A stretch of 64,000 nt of DNA from NCBI GenBank assembly GCA_016721625.1, contig JADKHR010000001.1:2480001-2544000 (forward strand), read 5' to 3'. The translations under genes and the position numbers were made by a program. The notes below the pieces were generated by a model. That model ran no database searches. It saw only the letters and a program-made list of their open reading frames with translations, and was not told the DNA's origin. Below, piece after piece: positions 8,575 to 16,817 of this stretch. Within the stretch, counting starts at the first letter, position 1, and every line of letters starts with the position of its first letter. The DNA is from Elusimicrobiota bacterium (GTDB lineage: Bacteria > Elusimicrobiota > Elusimicrobia > FEN-1173).

Positions 8575-9541
8575 AAACCGACTCCTCGCTGTTTTTTCGG
8601 CGGCCGCGTTCCTGGCCCTGCCTCTCCTCCTGCAGGGGACGCCTGGCGGGTTTCTCGTCCGCATCCTGGGGGTCATGGGTCTCTACGCGCTCTTGGCCCT
8701 TGGGGTCAACCTGGTTCTGGGATATGTGGGCCTCTTGGACTTGGGATTCATGTCATTTTACGCCATCGGCGCCTACACGACGGCGCTCCTTTCTCTCCGG
8801 GGTTGGAGCTTTTGGTGGTGTTTGCCGGCCAGCGCCGGGACGGCCATGGCGTTTCGCGCCCTCTTGGGCGCCCCCGTGCTCCGACTGCGGGGGGACTATC
8901 TGGCCGTCGTCACCTTGGGATTCGGCGAGATCACCCGGATCACTTTGAACAATTGGGACTCTCTCACCAACGGACCCAAGGGCCTTTCCCTCCTCTCCAT
9001 GAAAACGCCTCCCATCCATTTCTTCGGCCTGACCCTTTGGACCAACACGCACTTTTTCTATTTGATTTTTGCGTTCGTGGCCCTGGGTTGGATCGTTTGC
9101 CGACGGTTGGACCAATCGCGGATCGGGCGGGCTTGGATCGCCATCCGCGAGGATGAGACGGCCGCCCGGTCCATGGGGATCGACGTGCCGCGCCTGAAGA
9201 ATGTGGCCTTCGCCTTTTCGGCGGCTTTCGCGGGAATCGCCGGGGCGCTTTTCGCCCGCTGGGAAAATTTCGTCACGCCGGAATCCTTCACCTTTTGGGA
9301 GTCCGCGTTGTTGGTGGCCATGGTGGTTTTGGGCGGGATGGGGTCTCTGCCGGGGGTCCTGCTGGGCGTGGCCCTGATCGTGGGCCTGCCGGAACTCCTT
9401 CGCTCGGAGCTCCTCGTTTGGGTCGGGGGCGCCCAAATGGTGAACGCGCGCTACCTGATCTTCGGCGCTCTCCTGGTGGCGGTGGCGATTTTTCGGCCGG
9501 AAGGGCTCTGGCCCCGATCCCGGCCTCGCGCTAAAGGATGA
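8555..9541 (+). CDS. livM: Branched-chain amino-acid-type ABC permease LivM
   Basis: A 328-residue permease forming the heterodimeric channel with LivH. Recognised by YALLALGVNLVLGYVGLLDL, then GAYTTALL, VVTLGFGEITRITLNNW with LTNGPKGL, the cytoplasmic loop WIAIREDETAARSMGID and the C-terminal VVLGGMGSLPGVLLG. I set the start at ATG 8555 (MFPKKFRNR); longer in-frame readings only extend back inside livH. The stop overlaps livG as ATGA. Confidence 0.92.
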   Translation: MFPKKFRNRLLAVFSAAAFLALPLLLQGTPGGFLVRILGVMGLYALLALGVNLVLGYVGLLDLGFMSFYAIGAYTTALLSLRGWSFWWCLPASAGTAMAFRALLGAPVLRLRGDYLAVVTLGFGEITRITLNNWDSLTNGPKGLSLLSMKTPPIHFFGLTLWTNTHFFYLIFAFVALGWIVCRRLDQSRIGRAWIAIREDETAARSMGIDVPRLKNVAFAFSAAFAGIAGALFARWENFVTPESFTFWESALLVAMVVLGGMGSLPGVLLGVALIVGLPELLRSELLVWVGGAQMVNARYLIFGALLVAVAIFRPEGLWPRSRPRAKG

Positions 9542-10317
9542 AACTTCTCTCCGCCAAAGGCGTCACCAAGCGGTTCGGGGGGCTGGTGGCCCTGGAGGCC
9601 GTGGATCTTTCCATCGCCGCCGGAGAGATCGTGAGCGTCATCGGGCCCAACGGCGCGGGGAAGACCACGCTTTTTAATGTTCTCACGGGCTTCCATTCCC
9701 TGGACGAGGGCGCCATCGAATTCTCCGGGGAAAGAATCGACGACCTCCCCGCGTACCGCATCACCAAGCGCGGCATCGCCCGAACGTTCCAAAACATCCG
9801 TCTCTTCGGTCCCATGACGGCCCTTGAAAACGTTATGGTGGGCCGCCACTGCCGGACGCGATCGGAACTCGCGGCCGCGCTCTTTCGCACCCGCGCCTTC
9901 TATCGAGAAGAAGCGGAAATCCGACACGCTTCCTGGGAGCGTTTGAAAGCGGTGGGACTGGACGGCCAGGCGCACACGCCGGCCCGCCATCTCTCTTATG
10001 GCGATCAGCGGCGCTTGGAGATCGCCCGGGCGCTGGCCAGCGAACCTCGGCTCCTCCTCCTGGACGAACCCAACGCCGGGATGAACCCCCAGGAAAGCCG
10101 CGATCTGATGGACACGATCCAGAAAATCCGGCGGGAGGGGGTCACGATCCTCTTGATCGAGCACGCCATGCGGGTGGTGATGGGGGTCTCCGATCGCGTG
10201 GTGGTCCTGGATTATGGACGGAAGATCGCCGAAGGCACGCCGTCCGAGGTCCAAACGGATCCCCGGGTCATCGAAGCCTACCTCGGATCTCCAACGGAGG
10301 AAACGCCCCGTGCTTGA
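9538..10317 (+). CDS. livG: Branched-chain amino-acid-type ABC ATPase LivG
   Basis: A 259-residue cytoplasmic ATPase with Walker A GPNGAGKTT (residues about 39-47), Q-loop region ARTFQNIRLF, signature LSYGDQRRLEIARAL and Walker B LLLLDEPNAGMNP, followed by the switch His in LLIEHAM. LSYGDQ instead of LSGGQ, and NAGMNP after Walker B, are characteristic of LivG. It overlaps livM by 4 bases and livF by 8 bases. Confidence 0.94.
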   Translation: MKLLSAKGVTKRFGGLVALEAVDLSIAAGEIVSVIGPNGAGKTTLFNVLTGFHSLDEGAIEFSGERIDDLPAYRITKRGIARTFQNIRLFGPMTALENVMVGRHCRTRSELAAALFRTRAFYREEAEIRHASWERLKAVGLDGQAHTPARHLSYGDQRRLEIARALASEPRLLLLDEPNAGMNPQESRDLMDTIQKIRREGVTILLIEHAMRVVMGVSDRVVVLDYGRKIAEGTPSEVQTDPRVIEAYLGSPTEETPRA

Positions 10318-11020
10318 GGTTCGGAACCTCCACGCTTCCTACGGCCGGAAAATCAAGGCGCTCCAAGACGTCAGCCTCACCCTTCGGGCGGGGGAAATCG
10401 TTTGCCTGATCGGGGCGAACGGCGCTGGGAAGAGCACCCTCTTAAAGACGATCTCGGGCCTGCTGTGGCCCGACGCGGGGGAGGTCCTTTTCGACGGGCA
10501 CCGCGTGGACTCTCTCTCCGCCCACCGCACGGCGGCGTTGGGCTTGATCCACGTGCCCGAAGGTCGGCGGATTTTTCCCCAACTCACCGTTCTGGAGAAC
10601 CTGGAAATGGGGGCGTTCACCTGCGCGAACGCCGGCGATCGGCGGAAAGACCTTCGCCGGGTTTGGGACCTTTTTCCTGTGTTGGGCGAACGGGGACGCC
10701 AGGAAGGGGGGACCCTTTCGGGAGGGGAACAGCAGATGTTGGCGATCGGCCGGGCCTTGATGGCGCGGCCCCGGCTCCTGATGTTGGATGAGCCGTCCAT
10801 GGGGCTCGCCCCCCTTATGGTGCGGAAGATCTTTTCCGTGATCCGGGACATCCACCGCGCGGGAACTCCCATCTTGCTCGTGGAACAAAACGCCCAGGAA
10901 GCCCTCCGCATTGCCGACCGGGGCTACGTGATCGAGACGGGGCGCATCGTCCGGGAAGGCGCCTCCGCCGACCTGTTGAAGGATCCCGCCGTGCGGGCGG
11001 CGTACCTGGGGGTGGCTTAG
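10310..11020 (+). CDS. livF: Branched-chain amino-acid-type ABC ATPase LivF
   Basis: A 236-residue partner ATPase of LivG. GTG 10310 begins MLEVRNLHASYG and overlaps livG by 8 bases. Walker A is GANGAGKST, the signature LSGGEQQMLAIGRALM, and Walker B LMLDEPSMGLAPLM; VPEGRRIFPQLTVLENL is the family-specific LivF segment. All catalytic motifs are intact. The gene ends the transporter cluster, and cinA follows with no gap. Confidence 0.94.
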   Translation: MLEVRNLHASYGRKIKALQDVSLTLRAGEIVCLIGANGAGKSTLLKTISGLLWPDAGEVLFDGHRVDSLSAHRTAALGLIHVPEGRRIFPQLTVLENLEMGAFTCANAGDRRKDLRRVWDLFPVLGERGRQEGGTLSGGEQQMLAIGRALMARPRLLMLDEPSMGLAPLMVRKIFSVIRDIHRAGTPILLVEQNAQEALRIADRGYVIETGRIVREGASADLLKDPAVRAAYLGVA

Positions 11021-12307
11021 GTGAACGTAATTCGACGACGGGGTCGGGGGCCCCGGGTGGAACTGATCTGCGTGGGGACCGAGCTGTTGATGGGAAAACT
11101 CAACACCCACGGGGCCTATTTCTCCGCCCGGTTGGAGGACCTGGGTCTTCCCCTGGCGAGGGAAACGACGGTGAGCGACGACCCGGCGGAGATGGAGCTT
11201 GTTTTTCGGGAGGCGTGGCGCCGCGCCGATGTTGTCCTGGTGACCGGGGGGCTCGGCCCGACCTTCGACGATCTGACCCGCGAGGCGTGGGCCCGGGTCA
11301 TCGGGCGGCGGCTGGTGCTTCGGGCGGACCTGTTGGCGGGGATCCGTGATCGGTTCCGACGGCGGGGGCTTCCGATGCCTCCCGCCAACCGTCGTCAGGC
11401 CTTTGTCATGGACGGGGCCCGTGTTTTGGCGAACCCCTACGGCACGGCCCCCGGACAGAGGGTGGAGTGGGGGCGGAAGGTTCTGATTCTCCTTCCCGGG
11501 CCCGGGCGGGAGATGAAACCCATGGCGGAAGGGGAAATCTTTCCTTATCTGCGCGCGCGATTTTCAAAAGGGGTGAGGAAAACCCGGGTCTGGCGTTTGT
11601 TCGGCCTGGGGGAAAGCCGGGTGGATCAGGGGTTGCGGCCCCTCCTCTCCTCCCGTGATCGGTGGAACCGCGGAACGACGTGGGGAATTTTGGCCCAGGG
11701 GGGAATCGTCGATGTGAAAGCCACGGTGGCCGGGCCGGACGGGGGTGTGGTGGAAGCGGCGTTGGGCCGATGGGACCGTTGGCTTCGCCGCCGGTTTGGC
11801 GACGCGATTTTCGGCGAAGGGACCGACACGCTGGAAGCCGTGGTAGGGGCCGGGCTTCGAGCCCGGAATCGAACGTTGGCCACCGCGGAGTCCTGCACGG
11901 GCGGGTTGTTGGCCGAACGGTTAACCTCGGTTTCGGGCAGTTCGGATTATTTTTGGGGAGGGTTTGTCGGTTACGCGAACGAGGCCAAGGTGCGGGGGCT
12001 GGGCGTGAAAAAGGAAACGCTCCGGCGTTTCGGCGCGGTCTCGGAAAAGACCGCCCAAGAAATGGCGGCCGGCCTCCGACGTCGGGCCAAAACCGACTAT
12101 GCCCTTTCGGTGACGGGGATTGCCGGCCCGGGCGGAGGATCAGCGGAGAAGCCCGTCGGTTTGGTTTTTATCGGAATGGCGGGGCCGGAAGGAATTTTCG
12201 TGGCGAAGAAAACCTTTATTGGAGACCGGGCCTTCGTTCGGCAACAATCCGTTCTTTGGGCGCTGGAATACTTGCGCCGCGCCCTAATAACAAAGGGCCT
12301 TGATTGA
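11021..12307 (+). CDS. cinA: CinA-family protein (competence/damage-inducible, NMN amidohydrolase domain)
   Basis: A 428-residue two-domain protein. The N-terminal half is a MoaB/MogA-like domain (ELICVGTELLMGKLNTHGAYFSARLEDLG, VTGGLGPTFDDLTREA); the C-terminal 160 residues are the CinA/PncC nicotinamide-nucleotide deamidase domain (ATAESCTGGLLAERLTSV, SVTGIAGPGGGSAEKPVG). Family members recycle NMN to nicotinic acid mononucleotide. GTG start immediately after the livF stop. It converges with the XRE gene, leaving 11 bases between the two stops. Confidence 0.92.
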   Translation: MNVIRRRGRGPRVELICVGTELLMGKLNTHGAYFSARLEDLGLPLARETTVSDDPAEMELVFREAWRRADVVLVTGGLGPTFDDLTREAWARVIGRRLVLRADLLAGIRDRFRRRGLPMPPANRRQAFVMDGARVLANPYGTAPGQRVEWGRKVLILLPGPGREMKPMAEGEIFPYLRARFSKGVRKTRVWRLFGLGESRVDQGLRPLLSSRDRWNRGTTWGILAQGGIVDVKATVAGPDGGVVEAALGRWDRWLRRRFGDAIFGEGTDTLEAVVGAGLRARNRTLATAESCTGGLLAERLTSVSGSSDYFWGGFVGYANEAKVRGLGVKKETLRRFGAVSEKTAQEMAAGLRRRAKTDYALSVTGIAGPGGGSAEKPVGLVFIGMAGPEGIFVAKKTFIGDRAFVRQQSVLWALEYLRRALITKGLD

Positions 12308-12318
12308 CGAAGCGAAGG

Positions 12319-12693
12319 TTAGTCTTTTCGGCTCGTGTAACGGTCGCGCCAACGGACCACTTCTCTCACGACCTTGGTGGCCAGGTCCATGCTGTCGGGA
12401 CCTTTCTTTCGGAGCAAACGGAGCAGGCGGGCTTCCTTGGATTCTTCGGCATCTTCCGGGCGGGGGAACCCGCGCGGGGTGATCATCTGGTTCAGTCCGA
12501 CTCCCAGTCCGCCGGCCACTCGGTGCATGGTGGTGAGCGTGGGGTTCCGTTCCCCGCGTTCCAGCCCGCCGATGTAGGTCCAATGCAGGTCGCACTTTTC
12601 CGCCATTTCCTCCTGGGTGAGGCCCTGGCGCTTGCGAAGTTCGCGGATCCGGGCCCCGAGTTGCTTTTTCACGTTGATAGGTGGATTTGTCAT
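12319..12693 (-). CDS. XRE-family helix-turn-helix transcriptional regulator
   Basis: A 124-residue protein with an HTH_3 domain at about residues 10-68: GARIRELRKRQGLTQEEMAEKCDLHWTYIGGLERGERNPTLTTMHRVAGGLG. This is the standard lambda-repressor-like fold. The basic, charged C-terminal half (about 50 residues) has no recognised domain. Just upstream of the ATG the hexamer ATAGTG occurs twice, at 12692-12697 and 12701-12706 on the plus strand, a possible operator half-site pair. Divergent from rsmA. Confidence 0.85.
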   Translation of the reverse strand: MTNPPINVKKQLGARIRELRKRQGLTQEEMAEKCDLHWTYIGGLERGERNPTLTTMHRVAGGLGVGLNQMITPRGFPRPEDAEESKEARLLRLLRKKGPDSMDLATKVVREVVRWRDRYTSRKD

Positions 12694-12805
12694 AGTGGCT
12701 ATAGTGTAACTTTTGGGCGGCAGGATCGCCCATAGAATCTTTGTTAATCGGGGATCCGATGTTAAGACTATACGTATTAATAAAAAAATCCGGGCATCGT
12801 TAAAA

Positions 12806-13597
12806 ATGCGCGCCCCTTGGGGTCAAAATTTTTTGGTGAGTTCGCCGGCGGCTCTCCACATCGTCGATTCCCTGCGCCTGGAGTCCGACGACCGCGTCAT
12901 CGAGATTGGTCCCGGTCGGGGGGCCTTGACGTTGCATCTTTTATCCCGGTGCGCTTCCTTGACCGCGGTGGAGCTGGACCATTCTTTGGCCGACACCTTG
13001 ATCGCGCGTTGGGGCCACGAACCTCATTTTAAAGTGGCCCAGGGCGATTTTTTGGATTGGGCCGTGCCGCCGGTGGAAGGACGTTCGTATAAAGTCATCG
13101 GAAACCTGCCCTATTCGGCGGCGGCCGCTATTATTCAGAAGGTCCTGTCCTGGGCCGGGTGGGACCGCGCGGTGTTCATGGTTCAAAAAGAAGTGGCGGC
13201 GCGGATCACGGCGGTGCCCGGTGGAAAAAATTGGGGCCTGCTGGCGCTGTCTGTCCAATCCAGGGCCAAGGCCCGCCGGCTCTTTGATCTTCGTCCGGGG
13301 GCCTTCCGGCCGGTTCCGAAGGTGACCTCCACCGTCATTGAACTCGAGCGTTTGGTTGAACCCTCCGTGGCCCACCTCGACGCCTTTTTTAAAGTGGCCC
13401 ATGCGGCCTTCGGTCAACGCCGGAAGACCCTGGTCAACAGCCTCTCGCACGGTCTCGCCCTGGAGCGGACGGCGGTGGAAGCCGTTTTGGCCGGGTTGGA
13501 CATCGATCCCGGCCGACGGGCGGAAACGTTGACGTTAGAGGAGTTCAACCGGTTGGCCCAGCGCCTGGGAGGCGCGCCACTCTCCGTGCTAGGTTGA
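12806..13597 (+). CDS. rsmA: 16S rRNA dimethyladenosine transferase
   Basis: Dimethylates two adjacent adenines near the 3' end of 16S rRNA during small-subunit maturation. From ATG 12806 the protein (263 residues) begins MRAPWGQNFL, the conserved family start (GQNFL), then EIGPGRGALTLHL (SAM motif I), the catalytic GNLPYSAAA, and FMVQKEVAARI. RPGAFRPVPKVTSTVIEL and AFGQRRKTLVNSL are typical of the C-terminal domain. Upstream in-frame codons (TTG 12713) would add about 30 unconserved residues, so I rejected them. No strong Shine-Dalgarno is visible. Confidence 0.93.
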   Translation: MRAPWGQNFLVSSPAALHIVDSLRLESDDRVIEIGPGRGALTLHLLSRCASLTAVELDHSLADTLIARWGHEPHFKVAQGDFLDWAVPPVEGRSYKVIGNLPYSAAAAIIQKVLSWAGWDRAVFMVQKEVAARITAVPGGKNWGLLALSVQSRAKARRLFDLRPGAFRPVPKVTSTVIELERLVEPSVAHLDAFFKVAHAAFGQRRKTLVNSLSHGLALERTAVEAVLAGLDIDPGRRAETLTLEEFNRLAQRLGGAPLSVLG

Positions 13598-14035
13598 CCG
13601 AATTCCCCATTTGAACCTGGGTTCTGCACAGAGAGCCAAAGACCGAAGGAGTCACAGCCGCTGATGCGCCAGGCGCTCCGCCCTGGACCCGGCCCCCTTC
13701 TTTTGGACACGCAAAAGAAAGGGGGAAAGAAAACGTGCCCCGTCGACACCGTCCGACAGTTCATTACCAATGTAGGTGTCGTCCCGACGTTGGATATCCA
13801 AGTCGAACGGGACAGCTTCCGCGCGCCGTTTTGACGGGCGGCCCTCATATGTCCCTTCGGGACCGGTCTCTGTCGGCTTCGCCGCCAAAACGAGACCGGC
13901 TCGGCTCAACGGCCAATCGCCGGCACAACGGGCCGCACCGCAACCGTCAAAACGTCGCGCTCATAACGCCTCAAGGGGGAGGCGAGTCAAAAAAACCACA
14001 TTTACTTTGACACAAATCAGAGAATATCCGAAAAA
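13598..14035 (+). repeat. Hairpin-rich 438-bp intergenic block, no credible gene
   Basis: No reading frame here looks convincing: several overlapping short frames are open on both strands, as expected for GC-rich structured DNA. The block holds inverted repeats: arms at 13693-13705 and 13712-13725 (one bulged base, 6-base loop), 8-bp perfect arms CCGGTCTC/GAGACCGG at 13863-13870 and 13892-13899 enclosing a CGGC-TTC-GCCG hairpin, and an imperfect CCAGG/CCTGG pair near 13670. The first hairpin (CTTCTTTTG...CAAAAGAAAG core) resembles dispersed intergenic repeats I know from other bacteria, which is a recollection, not a search result. It could be a repeat element or a structured RNA. Confidence 0.5.
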
Positions 14036-15196
14036 TTAATTCCAGGGGACGTCCAGGCAGAGCAGGTGGTTCTTTTCCGAGGCGTCGCGGAAAATGCCGG
14101 AGAGCGTGACGCAGAGGTTGCCCGAGGCCTGGGAGACGTAAGGTTCCGTCCGGTAGCGGTTCACGAAGGCGTCCGTTAATAGATAGACGTATTCTTTCAT
14201 GGAGTGGTCCGCCCCCGGGCGGGCCGGGTGGAAGAGGGCGTTCCGTTTGAAGGCCACGCCGGGACGCGTGTGGGTCTCGGATTCCTGGATTCCCGCCTCG
14301 TTTAAAATGAACAGGCACTCCACGGATGGGTTCTCTTGGACGAGGCGCGCCAAGGTCGGGTCGAAGGCCGAGGTCGGAAGTGCCGTCAGGGCACGGATCA
14401 GGGTGGAGAGCAAGCTCTCCGTTTCCCGGACCCGCTTTTGAGAGGCTTTTGATTTTTCAACGGAAATGGCGCGGTGGCGGGCCGAAAGGGCATCGATTTT
14501 TCCGCCGAGATTTTCCGGCGAGGACCCCACATAAGGCCCTTCCAACATGTCGACGCCATGGTCCAGGGCCGCCAGGGCCTGCTGTTCCGTGGCCACCCCC
14601 TCGGCCACCAGAAGGGCGCCTATTTTCTTCGAGAGATTGGCCAGGGATTTCATGATTTCCTGCGAAAAAAACTCGTTTTCCAAACCCGCCACGAGGGACT
14701 CGCCCACATGCAACATGTCGGGCCGCACCAGCGCCACCCGTTCCAAATTGGAATGGCCGACTCCCAAATCTTTCAGCGCGATTAAAAAGCCGCTGGTTCG
14801 GTGGCGGGCCACGAAATCTTTGAGGGCTGGGAGGTCGTCCACCTTGGATTCGCGTATGGCGATCACGATGTCGGAGGGATCCAGCGCCATTTCACGGACC
14901 ATGTTGGCCAGGTGGCCGGACCCCGCGACGCCCAGGTCCAACACCGCCGTGTCAAACCCCAGAAAGAGAAGGCCCGGCCGTCCGGAGGCCTGAAAAGCCG
15001 CCAAGGCTTCCTTGCGGAACCATCGATCGAATTCGACGGCGAGCCCGTGCGTCGCGGCCTGGGCGCGCGCCTCTTCCGCGCCCGTCCCGCCCCGAAGCCG
15101 CGCGACGTGTCCCACGGCGCCCTTCCGTTTTATGGAGATGACGGGTTCCAGGGCGACCCGAAGAGCGCGTTCCTTAATGAGATGGTCCAAGGTCAT
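14036..15196 (-). CDS. Degenerate EAL-domain protein, probably non-catalytic
   Basis: A 386-residue cytoplasmic protein. Residues about 15-240 follow the EAL (cyclic-di-GMP phosphodiesterase) fold, but key residues are lost: the EAL signature reads HVARLRG, the asparagine strand reads LFLGFDTAV, DDFG is KDLGVGHS, the catalytic lysine strand reads MLHVGE, and the late motif is AEGVATEQQ. It is therefore more likely a binding or scaffold module than an enzyme. The C-terminal 120 residues contain LIRALTALPTSAFDPTLARL and VYLLTDAFVNRY, resembling the sensory region found after EAL in YkuI-like proteins. An AGGAGAA ribosome site precedes ATG 15196. It lies downstream of the porin gene, separated by a terminator. 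Confidence 0.75.
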   Translation of the reverse strand: MTLDHLIKERALRVALEPVISIKRKGAVGHVARLRGGTGAEEARAQAATHGLAVEFDRWFRKEALAAFQASGRPGLLFLGFDTAVLDLGVAGSGHLANMVREMALDPSDIVIAIRESKVDDLPALKDFVARHRTSGFLIALKDLGVGHSNLERVALVRPDMLHVGESLVAGLENEFFSQEIMKSLANLSKKIGALLVAEGVATEQQALAALDHGVDMLEGPYVGSSPENLGGKIDALSARHRAISVEKSKASQKRVRETESLLSTLIRALTALPTSAFDPTLARLVQENPSVECLFILNEAGIQESETHTRPGVAFKRNALFHPARPGADHSMKEYVYLLTDAFVNRYRTEPYVSQASGNLCVTLSGIFRDASEKNHLLCLDVPWN

Positions 15197-15234
15197 GTCA
15201 TTCTCCTGAAAGAGGCTAAATGCCGCTGATCCCC

Positions 15235-15282
15235 AAAAAAAGGCTCCCCGGGGTTGGGGACGAAAGGGACACCCGGGGAGCC
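15235..15282 (-). terminator. Rho-independent terminator after the porin gene
   Basis: Read on the minus strand, an 11-bp perfect stem GGCTCCCCGGG/CCCGGGGAGCC (plus-strand arms 15242-15252 and 15272-15282) is followed by seven T residues (15235-15241). It lies between the porin stop (15349) and the EAL gene start, so it should end porin transcription. Confidence 0.85.
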
Positions 15283-15348
15283 AATCCGCACGGGACGGGG
15301 GTCGCCCGTCCGCGAAAGCGGTCGATGGGGGAAGCGACTTACGGTCGC

Positions 15349-16431
15349 TTAGAACGCGTAGATGGCGTTAATCCCGACGGTGTTCTGGGTGTCGTCCGCA
15401 AGTCCGTCGCTGTCCACATAGACCTTCTGGGTGGATTTGTCCATGCGGTATTCGGCCCGAAGAATGACGCCGTTGTATTTTTGTTGCAGGGTGGCCGTGA
15501 TGGAGTTCAAGACCTGCTCCGTTCCCGTGCGCGCGCCCTCGTCGTCAAACGTTTCCCAACGCAGTGCGGCGGAGGTGGCATCGGTGAAGGCGAGGTTTCC
15601 ATAAAGCGCCAGACCCGACCAATTGGCCGCGGTGTTGTCAATGGAAGGACCGACCCCTTCTTCCACTCCCCAGTCGTAGTTGGCCAACAAGGTCAACTTA
15701 TTCGTGGGAGTGAATTTGACGATGGCGTCCACAAGGGAGCGACCATTCTTCTCGATGCTAGGCGTGGTCGTGGCTTGATCGGGCCCGTAGGATCCGCCCA
15801 CGGTGACGGAGAGCTTTTCCGTGGGGACCAGCGAGGCCTGGGCGATGACGGTCTTGCCCTTGTTGTTGTCCTGCATCAGGTCCCAGCTGTTCACGATACC
15901 GGCCATGAGGTTCAATTTACCGTCCTTCAATCCCTTGTCCAGCTTGACGCCCGTGTGGGTGGCGGGAATGGCGAAGTTGAACAGGTGTCCGCGGGAGGTG
16001 TTGTAATTGTCCTTGGACTCGATCACTTCCGCGCCGAAAGGAGTGACGAATTTTCCAACGGTAATGGTTCCGTGGGTCAGGGGGCACGGCAGGCTCAGGA
16101 AGGCCTGTTGGAGGTTGACGTACGTGGTGGTCGCAGCGAACCCGTCCAGCCCGTTTTGCACGCCGGCATCGTTGCCGAAGTCCACGTCGACCCGATAGGC
16201 CACTCCCTTGTCATTGCTCCCGTTCACCACCACTTCGGCGTTTTGGAGGATGAAGGAGTTGGCGTTGGCGTCGAAGCTTCTCAACACGTTGGTGTTGGCC
16301 CCGTTCAGGTTGTAGTTGTATCCCATATCCACGAACCCGCTGACGGTGGGGCCTTCGGCCCGGACGCCCGCGGCGATCGTCGCCAACAGCGCGGCGGACA
16401 GGATGGTTTTGCTAATGGTGGATCGTTTCAT
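15349..16431 (-). CDS. Outer-membrane beta-barrel porin (BBP2-like)
   Basis: A 360-residue secreted protein with a clear signal peptide (MKRSTISKTILSAALLATIAAGVRAEG, cleavage probably after VRA). The mature part opens with VSGFVDMGYNYNLNG and continues as alternating short amphipathic strands rich in aromatic and small residues, ending VNAIYAF with a C-terminal phenylalanine typical of BAM-assembled barrels. Segments such as GTITVGKFVTPFGAEVIES and AGIVNSWDLMQDNNKG are characteristic of the putative beta-barrel porin-2 family. Specificity is unknown. A strong GAGGAGGC ribosome site precedes the ATG. Confidence 0.8.
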   Translation of the reverse strand: MKRSTISKTILSAALLATIAAGVRAEGPTVSGFVDMGYNYNLNGANTNVLRSFDANANSFILQNAEVVVNGSNDKGVAYRVDVDFGNDAGVQNGLDGFAATTTYVNLQQAFLSLPCPLTHGTITVGKFVTPFGAEVIESKDNYNTSRGHLFNFAIPATHTGVKLDKGLKDGKLNLMAGIVNSWDLMQDNNKGKTVIAQASLVPTEKLSVTVGGSYGPDQATTTPSIEKNGRSLVDAIVKFTPTNKLTLLANYDWGVEEGVGPSIDNTAANWSGLALYGNLAFTDATSAALRWETFDDEGARTGTEQVLNSITATLQQKYNGVILRAEYRMDKSTQKVYVDSDGLADDTQNTVGINAIYAF

Positions 16432-16817
16432 CGGTGATGCCTCCTCATTTTTTTGTTCTCACGGACGACCCTTGACGGGTCCTCCTGGTAAAGTGGGTAA
16501 AAAAAACTCTCGTTGCGACCTTACGCAACGAACGCCAATGTTCGCGGATATAAAAAAAGTCCCCCCGACGTTTCGCCAGGAGGACGCCAATGTCCGTTCA
16601 CGATTACCCCAACTTCCTTGGCCCCCATCTTACCAAGCCCGGAGCCATCTGTCAAGTCTCGAAAAGAATCTGTCCATCGAATCAACGGGCGTGGCTGTCA
16701 AAGTTTTTCTCGCAAGAAATATCCTGCACCATCGGGCCCTTGCCCTTTTTTATCCCCGGATCGACAGACCCCGGCACACACGCCCCCCTCTTTTCCAGCC
16801 CCCGTCACCCCTCAGAG
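16432..16817. other. 386-bp intergenic region between porin and RND genes
   Basis: Holds the porin leader and presumed promoter (minus strand), a small hairpin CGTTGCG/CGCAACG at 16511-16530, and the RND-operon terminator listed separately. No convincing coding frame was seen; the open frames on the plus strand lack protein-like composition. Confidence 0.6.
16552..16585 (-). terminator. Putative terminator downstream of the RND-TolC operon
   Basis: On the minus strand GTCCTCC (revcomp of 16579-16585) pairs with GGGGGAC-type bases (revcomp of 16559-16566), followed by seven T residues (16552-16558). The stem has a G-T pair and a roughly 12-base loop. It is placed to stop read-through from the RND gene into the porin gene. 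Confidence 0.55.

Noticed and set aside
13735..14010. Small genes in the intergenic block after rsmA
   Set aside because: Overlapping frames on both strands, no ribosome site, and the region is dominated by inverted repeats.
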